Of a DNA stretch of 64,000 nucleotides, positions 9,128 to 18,352 are shown one piece after another. The notes beneath the pieces are model-generated. The model saw only the letters and a list, made by a program, of their open reading frames with translations, was not told where the DNA came from and did no database searches. Source of the stretch: Chitinophagaceae bacterium (GTDB lineage Bacteria > Bacteroidota > Bacteroidia > Chitinophagales > Chitinophagaceae); the NCBI GenBank assembly GCA_016786885.1, contig JAEUVO010000055.1, positions 62,001 to 126,000 of the forward strand, written 5' to 3'. Within the stretch, counting starts at the first letter, position 1; each line of letters starts with the position of its first letter. The position numbers were made by a program, and so were the translations under genes.

Positions 9128-9775
9128 TTATGGTGCCAGCCTTTCTGTTTTCCAGTCACCGGCTTCTGATCTTGTATATAAGATCCTGTCGTGCATGCGG
9201 CTGGGGCGACCCTGCCAGAATTCCATACGAACAGGTTTTACACGATAACCTCCCCAATGCGGGGGTTTGGGAATATGACCATGCTTGAACCGCTCTGCAT
9301 AGTATTCAAATGTTTCTTTCAGCCATGCTTTACCGGCTACCACCAGGCTCTGCGGTGATGCCCATGCGCCGATCTTGCTGCCATCGGGGCGGCTGTCGAA
9401 ATACTCAATACTTTCTTTGGTGGAGATTTTTTCAGCTATCCCATTGATACGAACCTGTCTTTCCAGTTCTTTCCAGAAAAAGAGCAGGCAGCAGTTGACA
9501 TTAAAATCGAGCTGTTTGCTCTTCGCACTGTTGTAATTGGTGAAAAAGACAAATCCATTTTCGTCAAAAGCTTTTACCAGCACTGTTCTTGCCTCCGGCA
9601 TACCATCATGTCCCACGGTGGCCAGTGTCATTGCATTCATCTCAAGTATCTCAGATTTTTCTGCATCATCCCACCAGCGCTGAAACTGGGCAATGGGTGA
9701 ATCCGCCACATCATCTTCATTCAGTGAATGCAATGTATAGTCTTTACGCAACTGCGCTATATCTTCTGGTTTCAT
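9128..9775 (-). CDS. pdxH: Pyridoxamine 5'-phosphate oxidase
   Basis: 215 residues, the normal PdxH length. It carries the FMN-binding segment (RTVLVKAFDENGFVFFTNY, then SAKSKQL) and the C-terminal signature RMEFWQGRPSRMHDR...W..ERLAP. The enzyme oxidises pyridoxine or pyridoxamine phosphate to pyridoxal phosphate using FMN and O2. It needs O2, so the host is probably able to live aerobically despite the anaerobic-type gene cluster upstream. It lies 38 bp downstream of the oxidoreductase gamma gene on the same strand. Confidence 0.96.
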   Translation of the reverse strand: MKPEDIAQLRKDYTLHSLNEDDVADSPIAQFQRWWDDAEKSEILEMNAMTLATVGHDGMPEARTVLVKAFDENGFVFFTNYNSAKSKQLDFNVNCCLLFFWKELERQVRINGIAEKISTKESIEYFDSRPDGSKIGAWASPQSLVVAGKAWLKETFEYYAERFKHGHIPKPPHWGGYRVKPVRMEFWQGRPSRMHDRILYTRSEAGDWKTERLAP

Positions 9776-9813
9776 GTAAGTGAAAGTATTTGCTGATCAA
9801 AGATAACCAACTG

Positions 9814-10395
9814 TTACATTACAGGTTCTTTCATTGCTTTTACAAGGGCGGCCCCTTTTTCCAATGCTTCTTTATTGATCGGCAGAAGATGATGATATTT
9901 TTCCGGTAATACTTTCTTCAATGCTTCCAGGATGGATTCAATCTTCACTACCGGTTTTAGTTGCAGGTAAGCGCCGAGGATGATCATGTTCATGATCTTT
10001 GCATTCTTCATCAGCAATGCTTCTGTAGTGGCGGGTATGCCGATGATCTCTATATCTGTTCTTGTAGCCGGCTTAAAAATATTACCTGATTCATACAATA
10101 ATAATCCGCCGGGTTTTACCCTTGCGGCAAACTTATCTATGGAAGGCTGGTTCAATACGATCGCTGTGTCAAATAATGAAATGATTGGTGAGCTGATCTT
10201 TTTCTCAGCTATAATGGTTATACAATTTGCCGTACCGCCCCTCATCTCGGGTCCGTACGAAGGCATCCAGGAAATTTCTTTTCCTTCTACCATGCCCGCA
10301 TAGGCCAGTGTCATACCGAGTGATAATACTCCCTGTCCGCCGAAGCCGGCGACTACGAGTTCTTCCAGTTTTTTGAAATCATTCGGGTTGCTCAT
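9814..10395 (-). CDS. 2-oxoacid:ferredoxin oxidoreductase, gamma subunit
   Basis: 193 residues. The N-terminal VVAGFGGQGVLSLGMTLAYA and the WMPSYGPEMRGG segment are hallmarks of the gamma domain of 2-oxoacid:acceptor oxidoreductases. It forms a complex with the alpha (11312-12379), beta (10474-11322) and ferredoxin (12387-12716) subunits, which convert a 2-oxoacid plus CoA to acyl-CoA and reduced ferredoxin. The 78-bp gap before it holds a palindromic repeat, while the other subunit genes are nearly contiguous. Whether the substrate is 2-oxoglutarate or branched-chain 2-oxoacids cannot be decided by reading alone. Confidence 0.92.
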   Translation of the reverse strand: MSNPNDFKKLEELVVAGFGGQGVLSLGMTLAYAGMVEGKEISWMPSYGPEMRGGTANCITIIAEKKISSPIISLFDTAIVLNQPSIDKFAARVKPGGLLLYESGNIFKPATRTDIEIIGIPATTEALLMKNAKIMNMIILGAYLQLKPVVKIESILEALKKVLPEKYHHLLPINKEALEKGAALVKAMKEPVM

Positions 10396-10443
10396 ATTTA
10401 TTATTTAAAGAATGATTTTTTGTTTTTTCTATTACTGATCATG

Positions 10444-10493
10444 CTTCGATAAACTCAGCATGACAGAAGGTTGTCAGCCTGAGCTTGCCGAAG
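10444..10493. repeat. Palindromic repeat between beta and gamma subunit genes
   Basis: Two 22-bp arms (10444-10465 and 10472-10493) are inverted copies with 17 of 22 identities, of the form CTTCGnnAA(A/G)CTCAGnnTGACA, around a 6-nt spacer. From general knowledge, this motif is a recurrent intergenic palindrome in Bacteroidota and other bacteria. The right arm supplies the final codons (P-S-A-S-S-G) and the stop of the beta subunit. Confidence 0.7.
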
Positions 10494-11322
10494 GCGTTTT
10501 TATATCTTCTGCTTTTGGCACTTTAATATCCCCCAGCGGAAATGTTTTCACCATTTCTTCATCAATGAACTTTGATGCTTCAATGGGTGTCATCTTCCAG
10601 TTGGAAGGACAGTTACCGATAATTTCAACCAAACAGGTTCCTTTGTGCAGCTGCTGGTATTTAAAAGCGTTTTGCAACGCTTTCTTTGTTCTGCGAACTG
10701 CATTGGCGTTGTTTACAGCCTGCCTTGTTACATAAAATGCACCGGGTAGTTGTGCCATCAGTTCAGATATTTTGATCGGTGAACCATAGTAGCCAACATC
10801 TCTTCCATCCGGACTGGTAGTAGTATGCATACCTGCCAGTGTTGTCGGCGCCATTTGTCCGCTGGTCATACCATACACCGCATTATTCATAAATACGATC
10901 AGGATATTTTCTCCTCGATTGATGGCATGCAATGTTTCCGCAATACCAATGGCAGCCAGGTCGCCATCGCCCTGGTAAGTGAATACATATTTGTCGGGCA
11001 TCAGTCTTTTAATACCAGTGGCTACGGCACAGGCACGGCCATGAGCAGCTTCCTGCATATCAATATCCATATAATCGTATGCGAAAACAGAGCAACCAAC
11101 CGGCGCAATACCAATGGTTTGTTCCTGTATATCCATTTCCTCCACCACTTCCATGATAAGTTTATGTACCAGGCTGTGTGCACAACCGGGGCAATAGTGC
11201 ATACTCACATCTACCATGGTGTGTGGTTTGTGATACACCAGTTCATATTCATCCTCATCATGGCAGGCCGGTGCTACTACATCCAGCGCTGTATCGGGTA
11301 ATACATGTTCTTCAGTTGGCAT
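10474..11322 (-). CDS. 2-oxoacid:ferredoxin oxidoreductase, beta (TPP-binding) subunit
   Basis: 282 residues. It has the beta-subunit cluster cysteine in MHYCPGCAHS and the thiamine-diphosphate motif GDGDLAAIG (the GDG...N type, completed by VFMNNAVYGMTSGQ). This subunit binds TPP and performs the decarboxylation and electron transfer. It overlaps the alpha gene by 11 bp, so the two are translationally coupled. The last residues, TPSASSG, come from the palindromic repeat and are not conserved family sequence; the native C-terminus was probably replaced or extended. Confidence 0.93.
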   Translation of the reverse strand: MPTEEHVLPDTALDVVAPACHDEDEYELVYHKPHTMVDVSMHYCPGCAHSLVHKLIMEVVEEMDIQEQTIGIAPVGCSVFAYDYMDIDMQEAAHGRACAVATGIKRLMPDKYVFTYQGDGDLAAIGIAETLHAINRGENILIVFMNNAVYGMTSGQMAPTTLAGMHTTTSPDGRDVGYYGSPIKISELMAQLPGAFYVTRQAVNNANAVRRTKKALQNAFKYQQLHKGTCLVEIIGNCPSNWKMTPIEASKFIDEEMVKTFPLGDIKVPKAEDIKTPSASSG

Positions 11323-12379
11323 GATGATACTGTATTAAAGTTTCTAAATGTTGAACGATTTCTTCCGGGGTAGGCATCATACCTCCCATTCTTCCGTAAA
11401 ATTCAACCGCTACTTTTCCTTTCACAGCCAGTCTTACATCCTCTACCATCTGCCCGCTGTTGAGTTCCACAGTAAGCATCGTTTTTACCTGTGCAGCCAG
11501 TTCTTCCAGCCGCTTATACGGATAGGGGTATAAAGTAATAGGCCGAAGCAAACCGATCTTTATTCCTTTATCCCTTGCAATGTCCATTGCTTTCTGGCAA
11601 ATCCTTGCACTCAATCCATAGGCGACAAAAAGATAGTCGGCATCAGCAGTATTGATCTCCTCAAATCGCACTTCATTCTCTCTTATGTGTTTGAATTTTT
11701 CTTCGAGTTTCAGGTTATGCTGTTCCATTCTTTCAGGTTGAATAAAAAGTGAAGTGATATAATTCCTGTTGCGGGTCTTAGGTTTACCGGTAGTGGCCCA
11801 TGATTTATCAACCGCAGGCCTTGTATACGATTTGAATTGCACTTTCTCCATCATCTGGCCAATGGCTCCATCGGATAACATCAGCACCGGGTTACGGTAT
11901 TTATCAGCTAAATCAAATCCGAGATAAACAAAGTCTGCCATCTCCTGTACGGAAGCAGGTGCCAGTACGATCATTTTATAATCGCCATGCCCGCCTCCTT
12001 TTACAGATTGAAAATAATCTCCCTGCCCGGGTTGAATAGTTCCCAATCCGGGGCCGGCCCTGTTTACATTTACGATCAGACAGGGAAGTTCTGCTCCGGC
12101 GATATAAGAAATACCTTCCTGCATCAAACTGATACCTGGCGAAGAGGAACTCGTCATGGTACGAAAGCCTGCACCGGCAGCGCCATATACCATATTAATA
12201 GAAGCCACTTCACTTTCGGCCTGCATTACAATCCGGTTATGCTTGGGCATTTCTCTTGCTAAATACTCCAGCACTTCTGATTGCGGAGTGATAGGATACC
12301 CGAAGTACGCATCGCAGCCCGCAAGAATGGCGGCTTCTGCCATGGCTTCGTTACCCTTCATGAGTTTAGTTTCAGTCAT
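11312..12379 (-). CDS. 2-oxoacid:ferredoxin oxidoreductase, alpha subunit (VorB/KorA type)
   Basis: 355 residues, with the pyrimidine-binding domain of TPP-dependent oxidoreductases: GNEAMAEAAILAGCDAYFGYPITPQSE at the start, then QAESEVASINMVYGAAGAGFRTMTSSSSPG. The best fit is the VorB-like alpha family, often annotated as 3-methyl-2-oxobutanoate dehydrogenase, but Kor (2-oxoglutarate) is closely related. It lies 7 bp from the ferredoxin subunit gene in the order D-A-B-C. Confidence 0.92.
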   Translation of the reverse strand: MTETKLMKGNEAMAEAAILAGCDAYFGYPITPQSEVLEYLAREMPKHNRIVMQAESEVASINMVYGAAGAGFRTMTSSSSPGISLMQEGISYIAGAELPCLIVNVNRAGPGLGTIQPGQGDYFQSVKGGGHGDYKMIVLAPASVQEMADFVYLGFDLADKYRNPVLMLSDGAIGQMMEKVQFKSYTRPAVDKSWATTGKPKTRNRNYITSLFIQPERMEQHNLKLEEKFKHIRENEVRFEEINTADADYLFVAYGLSARICQKAMDIARDKGIKIGLLRPITLYPYPYKRLEELAAQVKTMLTVELNSGQMVEDVRLAVKGKVAVEFYGRMGGMMPTPEEIVQHLETLIQYHHAN

Positions 12380-12386
12380 AATGAAA

Positions 12387-12716
12387 TTATTTTGAAGGAC
12401 TGATCATTGATTGTATTTGCTCTTTGATATTCTCCGGTGTAATGTCAACCGGTTTTTTCTTCGGATGGGTTCGATATACGGTGATCACTGCATCGGGACA
12501 AACCAATGCACAGTTCACACAACCGGTACATACATCATTATTGGCAATGATGTAACGATAACCTTTGATGTTGATGGTATCGGAAAGAGCCAGTGCATGT
12601 TCCTTGCAGGCCGTAGTGCAGAGTTCGCAGCCTTTGCATCGCTGAATATCAATTTCAACCCTTCCTTTGACTTTTCTTTCTTTAACCGAAACGGTTTTGT
12701 TGGTATTTTCTTCCAT
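12387..12716 (-). CDS. 2-oxoacid oxidoreductase 2x[4Fe-4S] ferredoxin subunit
   Basis: 109 residues from ATG at 12716 (a TTG at 12749 is rejected). It has two cluster motifs, CKGCELCTTAC and CTGCVNCALVCP, arranged as in bacterial two-cluster ferredoxins and delta subunits. It carries electrons from the TPP subunit to free ferredoxin. It heads the four-gene oxidoreductase operon, 109 bp downstream of hypA, in a gap where no clear promoter is visible. The basic N-terminal tail is unusual but short. Confidence 0.9.
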   Translation of the reverse strand: MEENTNKTVSVKERKVKGRVEIDIQRCKGCELCTTACKEHALALSDTINIKGYRYIIANNDVCTGCVNCALVCPDAVITVYRTHPKKKPVDITPENIKEQIQSMISPSK

Positions 12717-12825
12717 TGTCCGGGTTTTAGAGCTATAACAAATGTCCAAAGAAGCAGCCCGGATTCATAGTTATCCTGTCATGGCCGGATATGATTGTTG
12801 TCAGTTTAAACAGCCAACAGGGAGG

Positions 12826-13170
12826 TCATTCATCCAATGTGATACTTAGTACTTTCATTTCCCGGCCTTTCAGGATTTTTAGCGAAAAGCCGTTGCAATG
12901 CGGGCAGTCCAAGCCAAAGGCCGGCAGGTGAAAAATGGTATTGCAATCCTGGCACTTCGCTTCCCCGGGAATGATCTCAATATTCAATTCAGCCTTCTGC
13001 AAAAGAGTGTCTTCCTGCATAGCAGAGAAGGCAAATTTTAATGATTCAATTTCGATGCTGCTCAGTTCGCCTACCTGTATATTAACCGCTGTAATTACTT
13101 CCTTACTGTCTGCAGGAAATGCTTTTTCAGCAATGGATAAAATGGACTGGGCTATGGAGAGTTCATGCAT
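12826..13170 (-). CDS. hypA: Hydrogenase nickel incorporation protein HypA
   Basis: 114 residues, the usual length. The N-terminal MHE supplies the nickel ligand His2, and the zinc site is CQDC...CPHC. HypA delivers nickel with HypB into the large subunit of [NiFe] hydrogenases. It lies 14 bp after echF, so it is probably co-transcribed with the Ech genes. None of hypB, C, D, E or F is in the window; they must be elsewhere if these hydrogenases are matured. Confidence 0.95.
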   Translation of the reverse strand: MHELSIAQSILSIAEKAFPADSKEVITAVNIQVGELSSIEIESLKFAFSAMQEDTLLQKAELNIEIIPGEAKCQDCNTIFHLPAFGLDCPHCNGFSLKILKGREMKVLSITLDE

Positions 13171-13184
13171 AAAAGACCATTGAG

Positions 13185-13676
13185 TTAGCCTGCGATAATA
13201 TCCGGATCAATTCCTGTTTTATTTTCTTCTTCTTTTTTTGCTGCGGCCATTTTATCGGCAGCAGCTTTTTCAGCTGCTTTACGTTTCTTCTCAGCCGCAT
13301 ATAATTCACGGCTTGCTAATGCATCAGTATAGAGTTTATTCCAACCATTGTTGATATTCTCTGCTTTCAATGCACAGGGTGCCGGTTCAGCTGTTTGAAA
13401 AATAGCTCCTTCTTTCGGACAGGCACGGACACATTCACCGCAATAGATACAAACAGCCCGGTTGAAATGATAGGTTTGTTTGCCTTCCATATCCTGCGAG
13501 AAAACAATAGCTCCCGGCGGGCATACCATTTCACAACGGCGGCACCAGATGCAGAGGTTTTCATCAAAACCGATCAGGCCGCGGTAATCATCAGGGATAA
13601 ATGTTTTTTCAAACGGGTATTTTGTGGTGACCGGTTTCTTAAATACGTTACCTATTGTTTTCAAAAAAGTTTTCAT
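13185..13676 (-). CDS. echF: Ech-type hydrogenase ferredoxin-like subunit EchF
   Basis: 163 residues, a NuoI-like two-cluster protein with CIWCRRCEMVCP and CIYCGECVRACP. It is expected to take electrons from soluble ferredoxin and pass them to the small subunit. The C-terminal 50 residues are an Ala/Lys-rich helix (AAEKKRKAAEKAAADK) of unknown role, longer than the family core. It is the last hydrogenase gene before hypA and follows the large subunit by 10 bp. Confidence 0.85.
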   Translation of the reverse strand: MKTFLKTIGNVFKKPVTTKYPFEKTFIPDDYRGLIGFDENLCIWCRRCEMVCPPGAIVFSQDMEGKQTYHFNRAVCIYCGECVRACPKEGAIFQTAEPAPCALKAENINNGWNKLYTDALASRELYAAEKKRKAAEKAAADKMAAAKKEEENKTGIDPDIIAG

Positions 13677-13686
13677 TCTTCAAATT

Positions 13687-14775
13687 TTATCTCGCTGTGC
13701 AGGAAAGACAAGGATCATACGAAGCAATAATTGCCGGCGCAGAACCATATTCATTTCCTGTAAATGCTTCTGTCATTGCTGCCACATTGGAAAATGTCGG
13801 CGCCTTGATCTTCAATCTTTCCAATACCTGTGTTTTATTTCCTTTGGCATAATAAAACAATTCACCTCTTGGCGCTTCCAGCCGCACTGTTGCTTCGCCA
13901 TCAGGAAATGCTTTGGTCTCAGTTATCAACGCTGATTCAGGTAATCCATTAATGATATTCTCAATGATGCGGATGGAAACATATAGTTCACGAAGCCGTA
14001 CTATATTGCGGGCATATACATCACCAGTAGTTTCAGTTACCATTTCAAAACCCACTTCTTTCCATGGCAGCAGGTCTTCGGTTTCATTGCGCACATCAAC
14101 AGCCAGTCCTGCAGCCCTGGCAAATGGTCCTACCACATTCAGCCGCATGGCATCTTCTTTCGTAATGGCGCCTGCGCCTTTATTCTTTAATGACAGTGTC
14201 CAGTTGTTTTTGTAGATGTCCATCAGCTCATCCAGTTGCGGAACAAATTTTTTCAGTCTTTCCATTATTGATTGTGCAACCTGTGGTTTAAGATCTCTTG
14301 CCACACCACCTACAATGGAGAAATCATATTGAATACGGTTACCGCAAACAGCTTCCAGCAGTTCCATAGAAAATTCCCGATACTGCATTGTCTTCATGAA
14401 CAACGCTTCAAAGCCTGAGTTTTCTGCCACATGGCTTAAGCAAAGTAAGTGAGAGTGAATGCGGTCGAGTTCTATCACCAGCATCCTTAAATATTTTGCC
14501 CGCAACGGAATTTCAATCTTCAGTAATTTTTCCGCTACCTGTGAATAAGCGGTAGTATGTGAAATGGAACAAAGTCCGCAAACCCTTCCCACCACAAAAC
14601 TCACCTGCCTGAATTTGAATTTGGAGCAGCAGGCCTGCTCGATGCCCCGGTGCACATAATAAACATTGGCATCGGTCTTCACTATCTTTTCATTCTCAGT
14701 GGTGAATTTAAAATGCAGGGGTTCCAGCAATGAAATATGCTGGGCGCCAATTGGTATTTCGTATTGCCTTCCCAT
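13687..14775 (-). CDS. echE: Group 4 [NiFe] hydrogenase large subunit (EchE)
   Basis: 362 residues with both nickel-binding CxxC pairs: RVCGLCS (C66, C69) near the N-terminus and DPCLSC (C356, C359) at the C-terminus. Keeping all four cysteines separates it from the related NuoD of complex I. The protein ends at DPCLSCTAR, with no C-terminal extension after the ligand region, so it should not need proteolytic maturation, as known for some Ech enzymes. It sits 2 bp from echD. The active site reduces protons to H2 or oxidises H2. Confidence 0.92.
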   Translation of the reverse strand: MGRQYEIPIGAQHISLLEPLHFKFTTENEKIVKTDANVYYVHRGIEQACCSKFKFRQVSFVVGRVCGLCSISHTTAYSQVAEKLLKIEIPLRAKYLRMLVIELDRIHSHLLCLSHVAENSGFEALFMKTMQYREFSMELLEAVCGNRIQYDFSIVGGVARDLKPQVAQSIMERLKKFVPQLDELMDIYKNNWTLSLKNKGAGAITKEDAMRLNVVGPFARAAGLAVDVRNETEDLLPWKEVGFEMVTETTGDVYARNIVRLRELYVSIRIIENIINGLPESALITETKAFPDGEATVRLEAPRGELFYYAKGNKTQVLERLKIKAPTFSNVAAMTEAFTGNEYGSAPAIIASYDPCLSCTAR

Positions 14776-14777
14776 AA

Positions 14778-15119
14778 TTATTTTTTCTTACGTAACGGAC
14801 CGCTTTCAAAATCGGGTTCCAGTACAAATCCTTTTTGAGTGTTTTCAACTTTTATATTCATCAGGTCCACCAGCTCGGCTTCTGCCACCCATGCTGATTC
14901 AACGATATCCCTGATACTTGGTATTTCTGTTTCAGGACTGACAAGTGCATAAAAGCATATTGTTTCACATGGATGGGCATAGTTGCTGAAGAACCACTGC
15001 ACTTCGATCTTCTCCCCGAGATCAACAGCATTCATAACCATGAAATGCTGCAACTCCGGTTTGTAAAAAGCAGCAATGTCTTTTTTCAGGTTTTCAATGG
15101 TTGTTTCTATCTTCTTCAT
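14778..15119 (-). CDS. echD: Ech-type hydrogenase NuoC-like subunit (EchD)
   Basis: 113 residues, matching the 30-kDa/NuoC domain in reduced form. The signature ESAWVAEAELVDLMNI followed by GFVLEPDFESGPLRKK is the complex I subunit C end. It lacks metal ligands and is a structural part of the peripheral arm. The start overlaps the echC stop by 4 bp (ATGA). Its small size agrees with known EchD subunits. Confidence 0.82.
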   Translation of the reverse strand: MKKIETTIENLKKDIAAFYKPELQHFMVMNAVDLGEKIEVQWFFSNYAHPCETICFYALVSPETEIPSIRDIVESAWVAEAELVDLMNIKVENTQKGFVLEPDFESGPLRKKK

Positions 15120-15640
15120 ATCATAGCAGGTTTAACCTGGTCCGCAATATTTCTGCGGTTGATTTGTTTTCCTTCTTTCACGGTTTCTTTTTTCAGACGA
15201 ACTGATTCTTCGAGTTCTTTTGTTTTTGTTTCAAGTATGCCCAATGCCTGCACCACACCATCAATGATCTGTTCTGGTCTTGTACCGCATCCGCATACAT
15301 ACACATCCACCGGTATGTATTGATCGATTCCTCCTTCGCAGTTGTACATACCCCGAAATACGCCGCCGGTACTGGCACAGGCGCCGCAGGCAATCACCAC
15401 TTTTGGTTCTGGCATTTGTGCATATATCTCCACTAATCTTTCACGGCTGCGCTTTGTCACCGGACCTGTCACCAATAGAATATCTGATTGTTTGGGATTA
15501 CCGGTGTTGATCATACCGAAGCGTTCAATATCATATTTGGGACTGAGGCAGGCCAATATCTCTATATCACATCCATTGCAGCCGCCTGCATTGTAATGCA
15601 GTATCCAGGGAGATTTTTTTCTGTACGAAGCTAAGTTCAT
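15116..15640 (-). CDS. echC: Group 4 [NiFe] hydrogenase small subunit (EchC)
   Basis: 174 residues, NuoB-like, with the proximal [4Fe-4S] ligands in GGCNGCDIE, IACGACAS and VCGCGTRP. It passes electrons between EchF and the nickel site in EchE. The ligand spacing is that of group 4 small subunits. Four-bp ATGA overlaps with echB upstream and echD downstream show tight translational coupling. A 40-residue charged C-terminal tail (KTKELEESVRLKKETVKEG) follows the core. Confidence 0.93.
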   Translation of the reverse strand: MNLASYRKKSPWILHYNAGGCNGCDIEILACLSPKYDIERFGMINTGNPKQSDILLVTGPVTKRSRERLVEIYAQMPEPKVVIACGACASTGGVFRGMYNCEGGIDQYIPVDVYVCGCGTRPEQIIDGVVQALGILETKTKELEESVRLKKETVKEGKQINRRNIADQVKPAMI

Positions 15641-16476
15641 GTCAAACTATTAATTAATAAATTGATAAAGGCAAGGGAAAATGAAACGGTCAATGAAAAC
15701 CGGAGCATTTGTTTGTAGCTAACCCTTGCTGTAGAATTATCCAGTGCATTCAGGTAAAAGAAAGTAAATATGATCAGCCCGGCGCCTAATAAAATATTAT
15801 TGCCTGCAAACAGGTAAACCAATGTATAGCAGAACACATAGTCCAGCCATTTGGCGGTGTACACTGCCTCATAGAAAATACCTGAGAATTCCAGTTCCAC
15901 ACCGCCTGTTAGTTCCTGGTGTGCTTCAGCAACATCGAATGGAGATTTTTTCAGTTTAATCGGGAGCACCAGTAACAGGGCAATAAACGCCAATGGCATT
16001 TTATACAACAAAGGTTGTTCTGATTGAAAAGCTGCTGTCGCATCAAAACTTCCGGTGAGCATAAAAATGGAAACAGCGATGATGATCAGTACCGGTTCAT
16101 AGGCAAGAATGCTGATAGCTATACGATTGGCACCGAGGTGACTAAAGATTGAACGGGTACTATAGGCAGCCAGTATCAATAAAGCAGTGGAAAGCAAATG
16201 CAGAAAAATAACCAATATCAGGTCGCTACCCAGTAACAATACTGCCAATGCAAACCATAGTGAAACAAAATGCATGATGCCGAGAAAAGCATGTGCCGAG
16301 TGTACGATCATTTTTCTTTTATCTGCCAGTTTCAAGAAATCATAAAAGGGTTGCAGCAGCGGTGGACCGATGCGTCTTTGCATTCTTGCTTTGATGATAC
16401 GTTCAAATCCATACACCAGTCCGCCAAGCAGCGGCGCCAGTATGATCAATATTATCGGAATCCAAAGGTTGTTCAT
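15637..16476 (-). CDS. echB: Ech-type hydrogenase NuoH-like membrane subunit (EchB)
   Basis: 279 residues with about eight membrane helices, belonging to the NuoH/HyfC family. Conserved loops are KARMQRRIGPPLLQPFYDFLKL after the first helix and DVAEAHQELTGGVELEFSG, the acidic loop linking redox and ion transfer. It anchors the hydrogenase module to the membrane. It lies 10 bp after echA and overlaps echC by 4 bp. Confidence 0.93.
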   Translation of the reverse strand: MNNLWIPIILIILAPLLGGLVYGFERIIKARMQRRIGPPLLQPFYDFLKLADKRKMIVHSAHAFLGIMHFVSLWFALAVLLLGSDLILVIFLHLLSTALLILAAYSTRSIFSHLGANRIAISILAYEPVLIIIAVSIFMLTGSFDATAAFQSEQPLLYKMPLAFIALLLVLPIKLKKSPFDVAEAHQELTGGVELEFSGIFYEAVYTAKWLDYVFCYTLVYLFAGNNILLGAGLIIFTFFYLNALDNSTARVSYKQMLRFSLTVSFSLAFINLLINSLT

Positions 16477-16486
16477 AACAATCAGT

Positions 16487-18352
16487 TTAAATCAATGCCA
16501 CAATGATCAATGCCACAAAAAACAGGATACCCGCTGTTGCGAAATAAGGGGTAGCTCTGTCGGTGGAGAAATAGAAGGACGAGAATGAGTAATTCACTTT
16601 CTCGCCACACATATATTCTTTTGCCCTGTCCACTTTTTTGAAACGGATGAACATGGCCGCAATGATGGTTACAGGTAACAAAAGAAAAGCGATGAGCATA
16701 GGTACCAGTGGCAGCTTGATAGTTCCGAGGTAAATATTCCATCCTTCTGTAGCTATCGTCAGTGCTGTGCCTGTTAAAGATCCTGTTACCGGGGCAAAAT
16801 ACTGGTTCAATAAAAAAGGCAGGCTGATCACTGTTGCCAGCAACAGGCCTAATAAGATATAAGTAGTAGCTGCATAGTAAGGTCCTGTTTTTTCGAAATG
16901 AATCTTATCATTTTCCCCGGTTCGGGCAATCAGCAAACCCATTACTTTGAAATATAACAAAGACAACACAGCGCCTCCGCCTGCCACCGCTACCATTATC
17001 AGTGCGCCCAGTATTTTTTTATCAGTAGCTAATGCTCCGAGTGATTCAATGCTCATCCATTTGCCAATGAAAGCGCCGAATGGCGGCAGCAGTAACGACA
17101 TAAAACCAATAGTGATCACCAATGAGGTAAATGGACCACTTTCGCCTAACTTATCCATATCAGATGATTGCTTGAGATGGAAAACTTTTTCCAGGATGCC
17201 TGCATTGAGAAAGAGCATGGACTTGGAAATACCATGAAACAATACCAGTATCAGTGAAGCAGTAATAGTAACCGGTGTGCCTACAGCTGCCATCATGATC
17301 ATCAATGCCAGTAAGGCAATGGTGGAGTGTGCCAGTATTCGTTTGAAGTTATCCTGTGATAAGGCACCAATAGCCGCAGCAACGAAAACAAAACCGGTGA
17401 GTGCAATGATAACGTTTGCTACCGGTGTATCTTTTAATGCCGGTGATAAACGAAGGATGATGAATGGTGCGATCTTCACCATAGTAGATGAATGCAGCAG
17501 GGCACTGACAGGTGTCGGCGCTACCATTGCACCCAGCAGCCATTTGCTAAAAGGCATTTGTGCCCCTTTGATCAGGGCAGCGATACTAAGTAAAGCTAAA
17601 GGCAGCAAAACATTTTCTGCTTTTGCATTGGCAAGCAGGTTTGTAAAAGTGGCTTCTCCATAGCCGTTATGATGGATAAAGAAAATAGCAGCCAGTATGG
17701 CCAGTCCGCCAATTTGGTTCATCCATAAAGCAGTCAATGAATTTTTGACTGATACTTCATCTTTTCTAAATCCGATGAGTAAGAATGAAGCCAGCGTAGT
17801 GAGCTCAAAGAACAGGAAGAAGTATTCCAGGTTGTCAGAAGAAACAACCAGGTTCATTACAGCGATGAACCAGAAAATAGTGGAGAGAAAATACTTTTTG
17901 CGGAAAGGGCTGCAATGTTCCTCATCAATATACCGGAGTGAATAAACAGCAATGATACCGCTGATGATATTGATCAGCAGGAACATGAACAGGCTTAGTT
18001 TGTCTGCCATGAATTGCAGGGAATGATGCGCCGGCATGATATTGAGCAGGTATAATAAACCGCCTAGTTGCAGCAGGCTCATCAACCCAACAATCCAGCT
18101 TCTTCTTTTAATGGCGATCCAGCCGAAGAAAATAAGCAATATAATATCGGCCACTGCCACTATATCATTCACATAAGCCGGAACGCCGAAGTAGTAGACA
18201 CCTTCGGAATTGATAAAAAGATAAACTGATACAGCAGAAAGCAATAAAGCTGTTGTTATAACCAACGGTTTCGCCAGCGATTTGGGAACAACCAATAACA
18301 GGAGGCTGATAAAAACGGGTACAACAAACAGCAAGGTAATTAGTGAATACAT
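16487..18352 (-). CDS. echA: Ech-type hydrogenase antiporter-like subunit (EchA)
   Basis: 621 residues from ATG at 18352; a TTG at 18373 is less likely. It is a NuoL/Mrp-type ion-pumping subunit with about 15-16 membrane helices. Conserved charges are visible: the glutamate in FFLFFELTTLASF, the lysine in KGAQMPFSKWL, and the HSSTMVK helix; a further lysine lies in HGISKSMLF. It would translocate H+ or Na+ during ferredoxin-dependent H2 formation. It is the first gene of echABCDEF, 156 bp after the upstream protease gene; no clear promoter box was found in that gap, so read-through from hox is possible. Confidence 0.9.
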   Translation of the reverse strand: MYSLITLLFVVPVFISLLLLVVPKSLAKPLVITTALLLSAVSVYLFINSEGVYYFGVPAYVNDIVAVADIILLIFFGWIAIKRRSWIVGLMSLLQLGGLLYLLNIMPAHHSLQFMADKLSLFMFLLINIISGIIAVYSLRYIDEEHCSPFRKKYFLSTIFWFIAVMNLVVSSDNLEYFFLFFELTTLASFLLIGFRKDEVSVKNSLTALWMNQIGGLAILAAIFFIHHNGYGEATFTNLLANAKAENVLLPLALLSIAALIKGAQMPFSKWLLGAMVAPTPVSALLHSSTMVKIAPFIILRLSPALKDTPVANVIIALTGFVFVAAAIGALSQDNFKRILAHSTIALLALMIMMAAVGTPVTITASLILVLFHGISKSMLFLNAGILEKVFHLKQSSDMDKLGESGPFTSLVITIGFMSLLLPPFGAFIGKWMSIESLGALATDKKILGALIMVAVAGGGAVLSLLYFKVMGLLIARTGENDKIHFEKTGPYYAATTYILLGLLLATVISLPFLLNQYFAPVTGSLTGTALTIATEGWNIYLGTIKLPLVPMLIAFLLLPVTIIAAMFIRFKKVDRAKEYMCGEKVNYSFSSFYFSTDRATPYFATAGILFFVALIIVALI

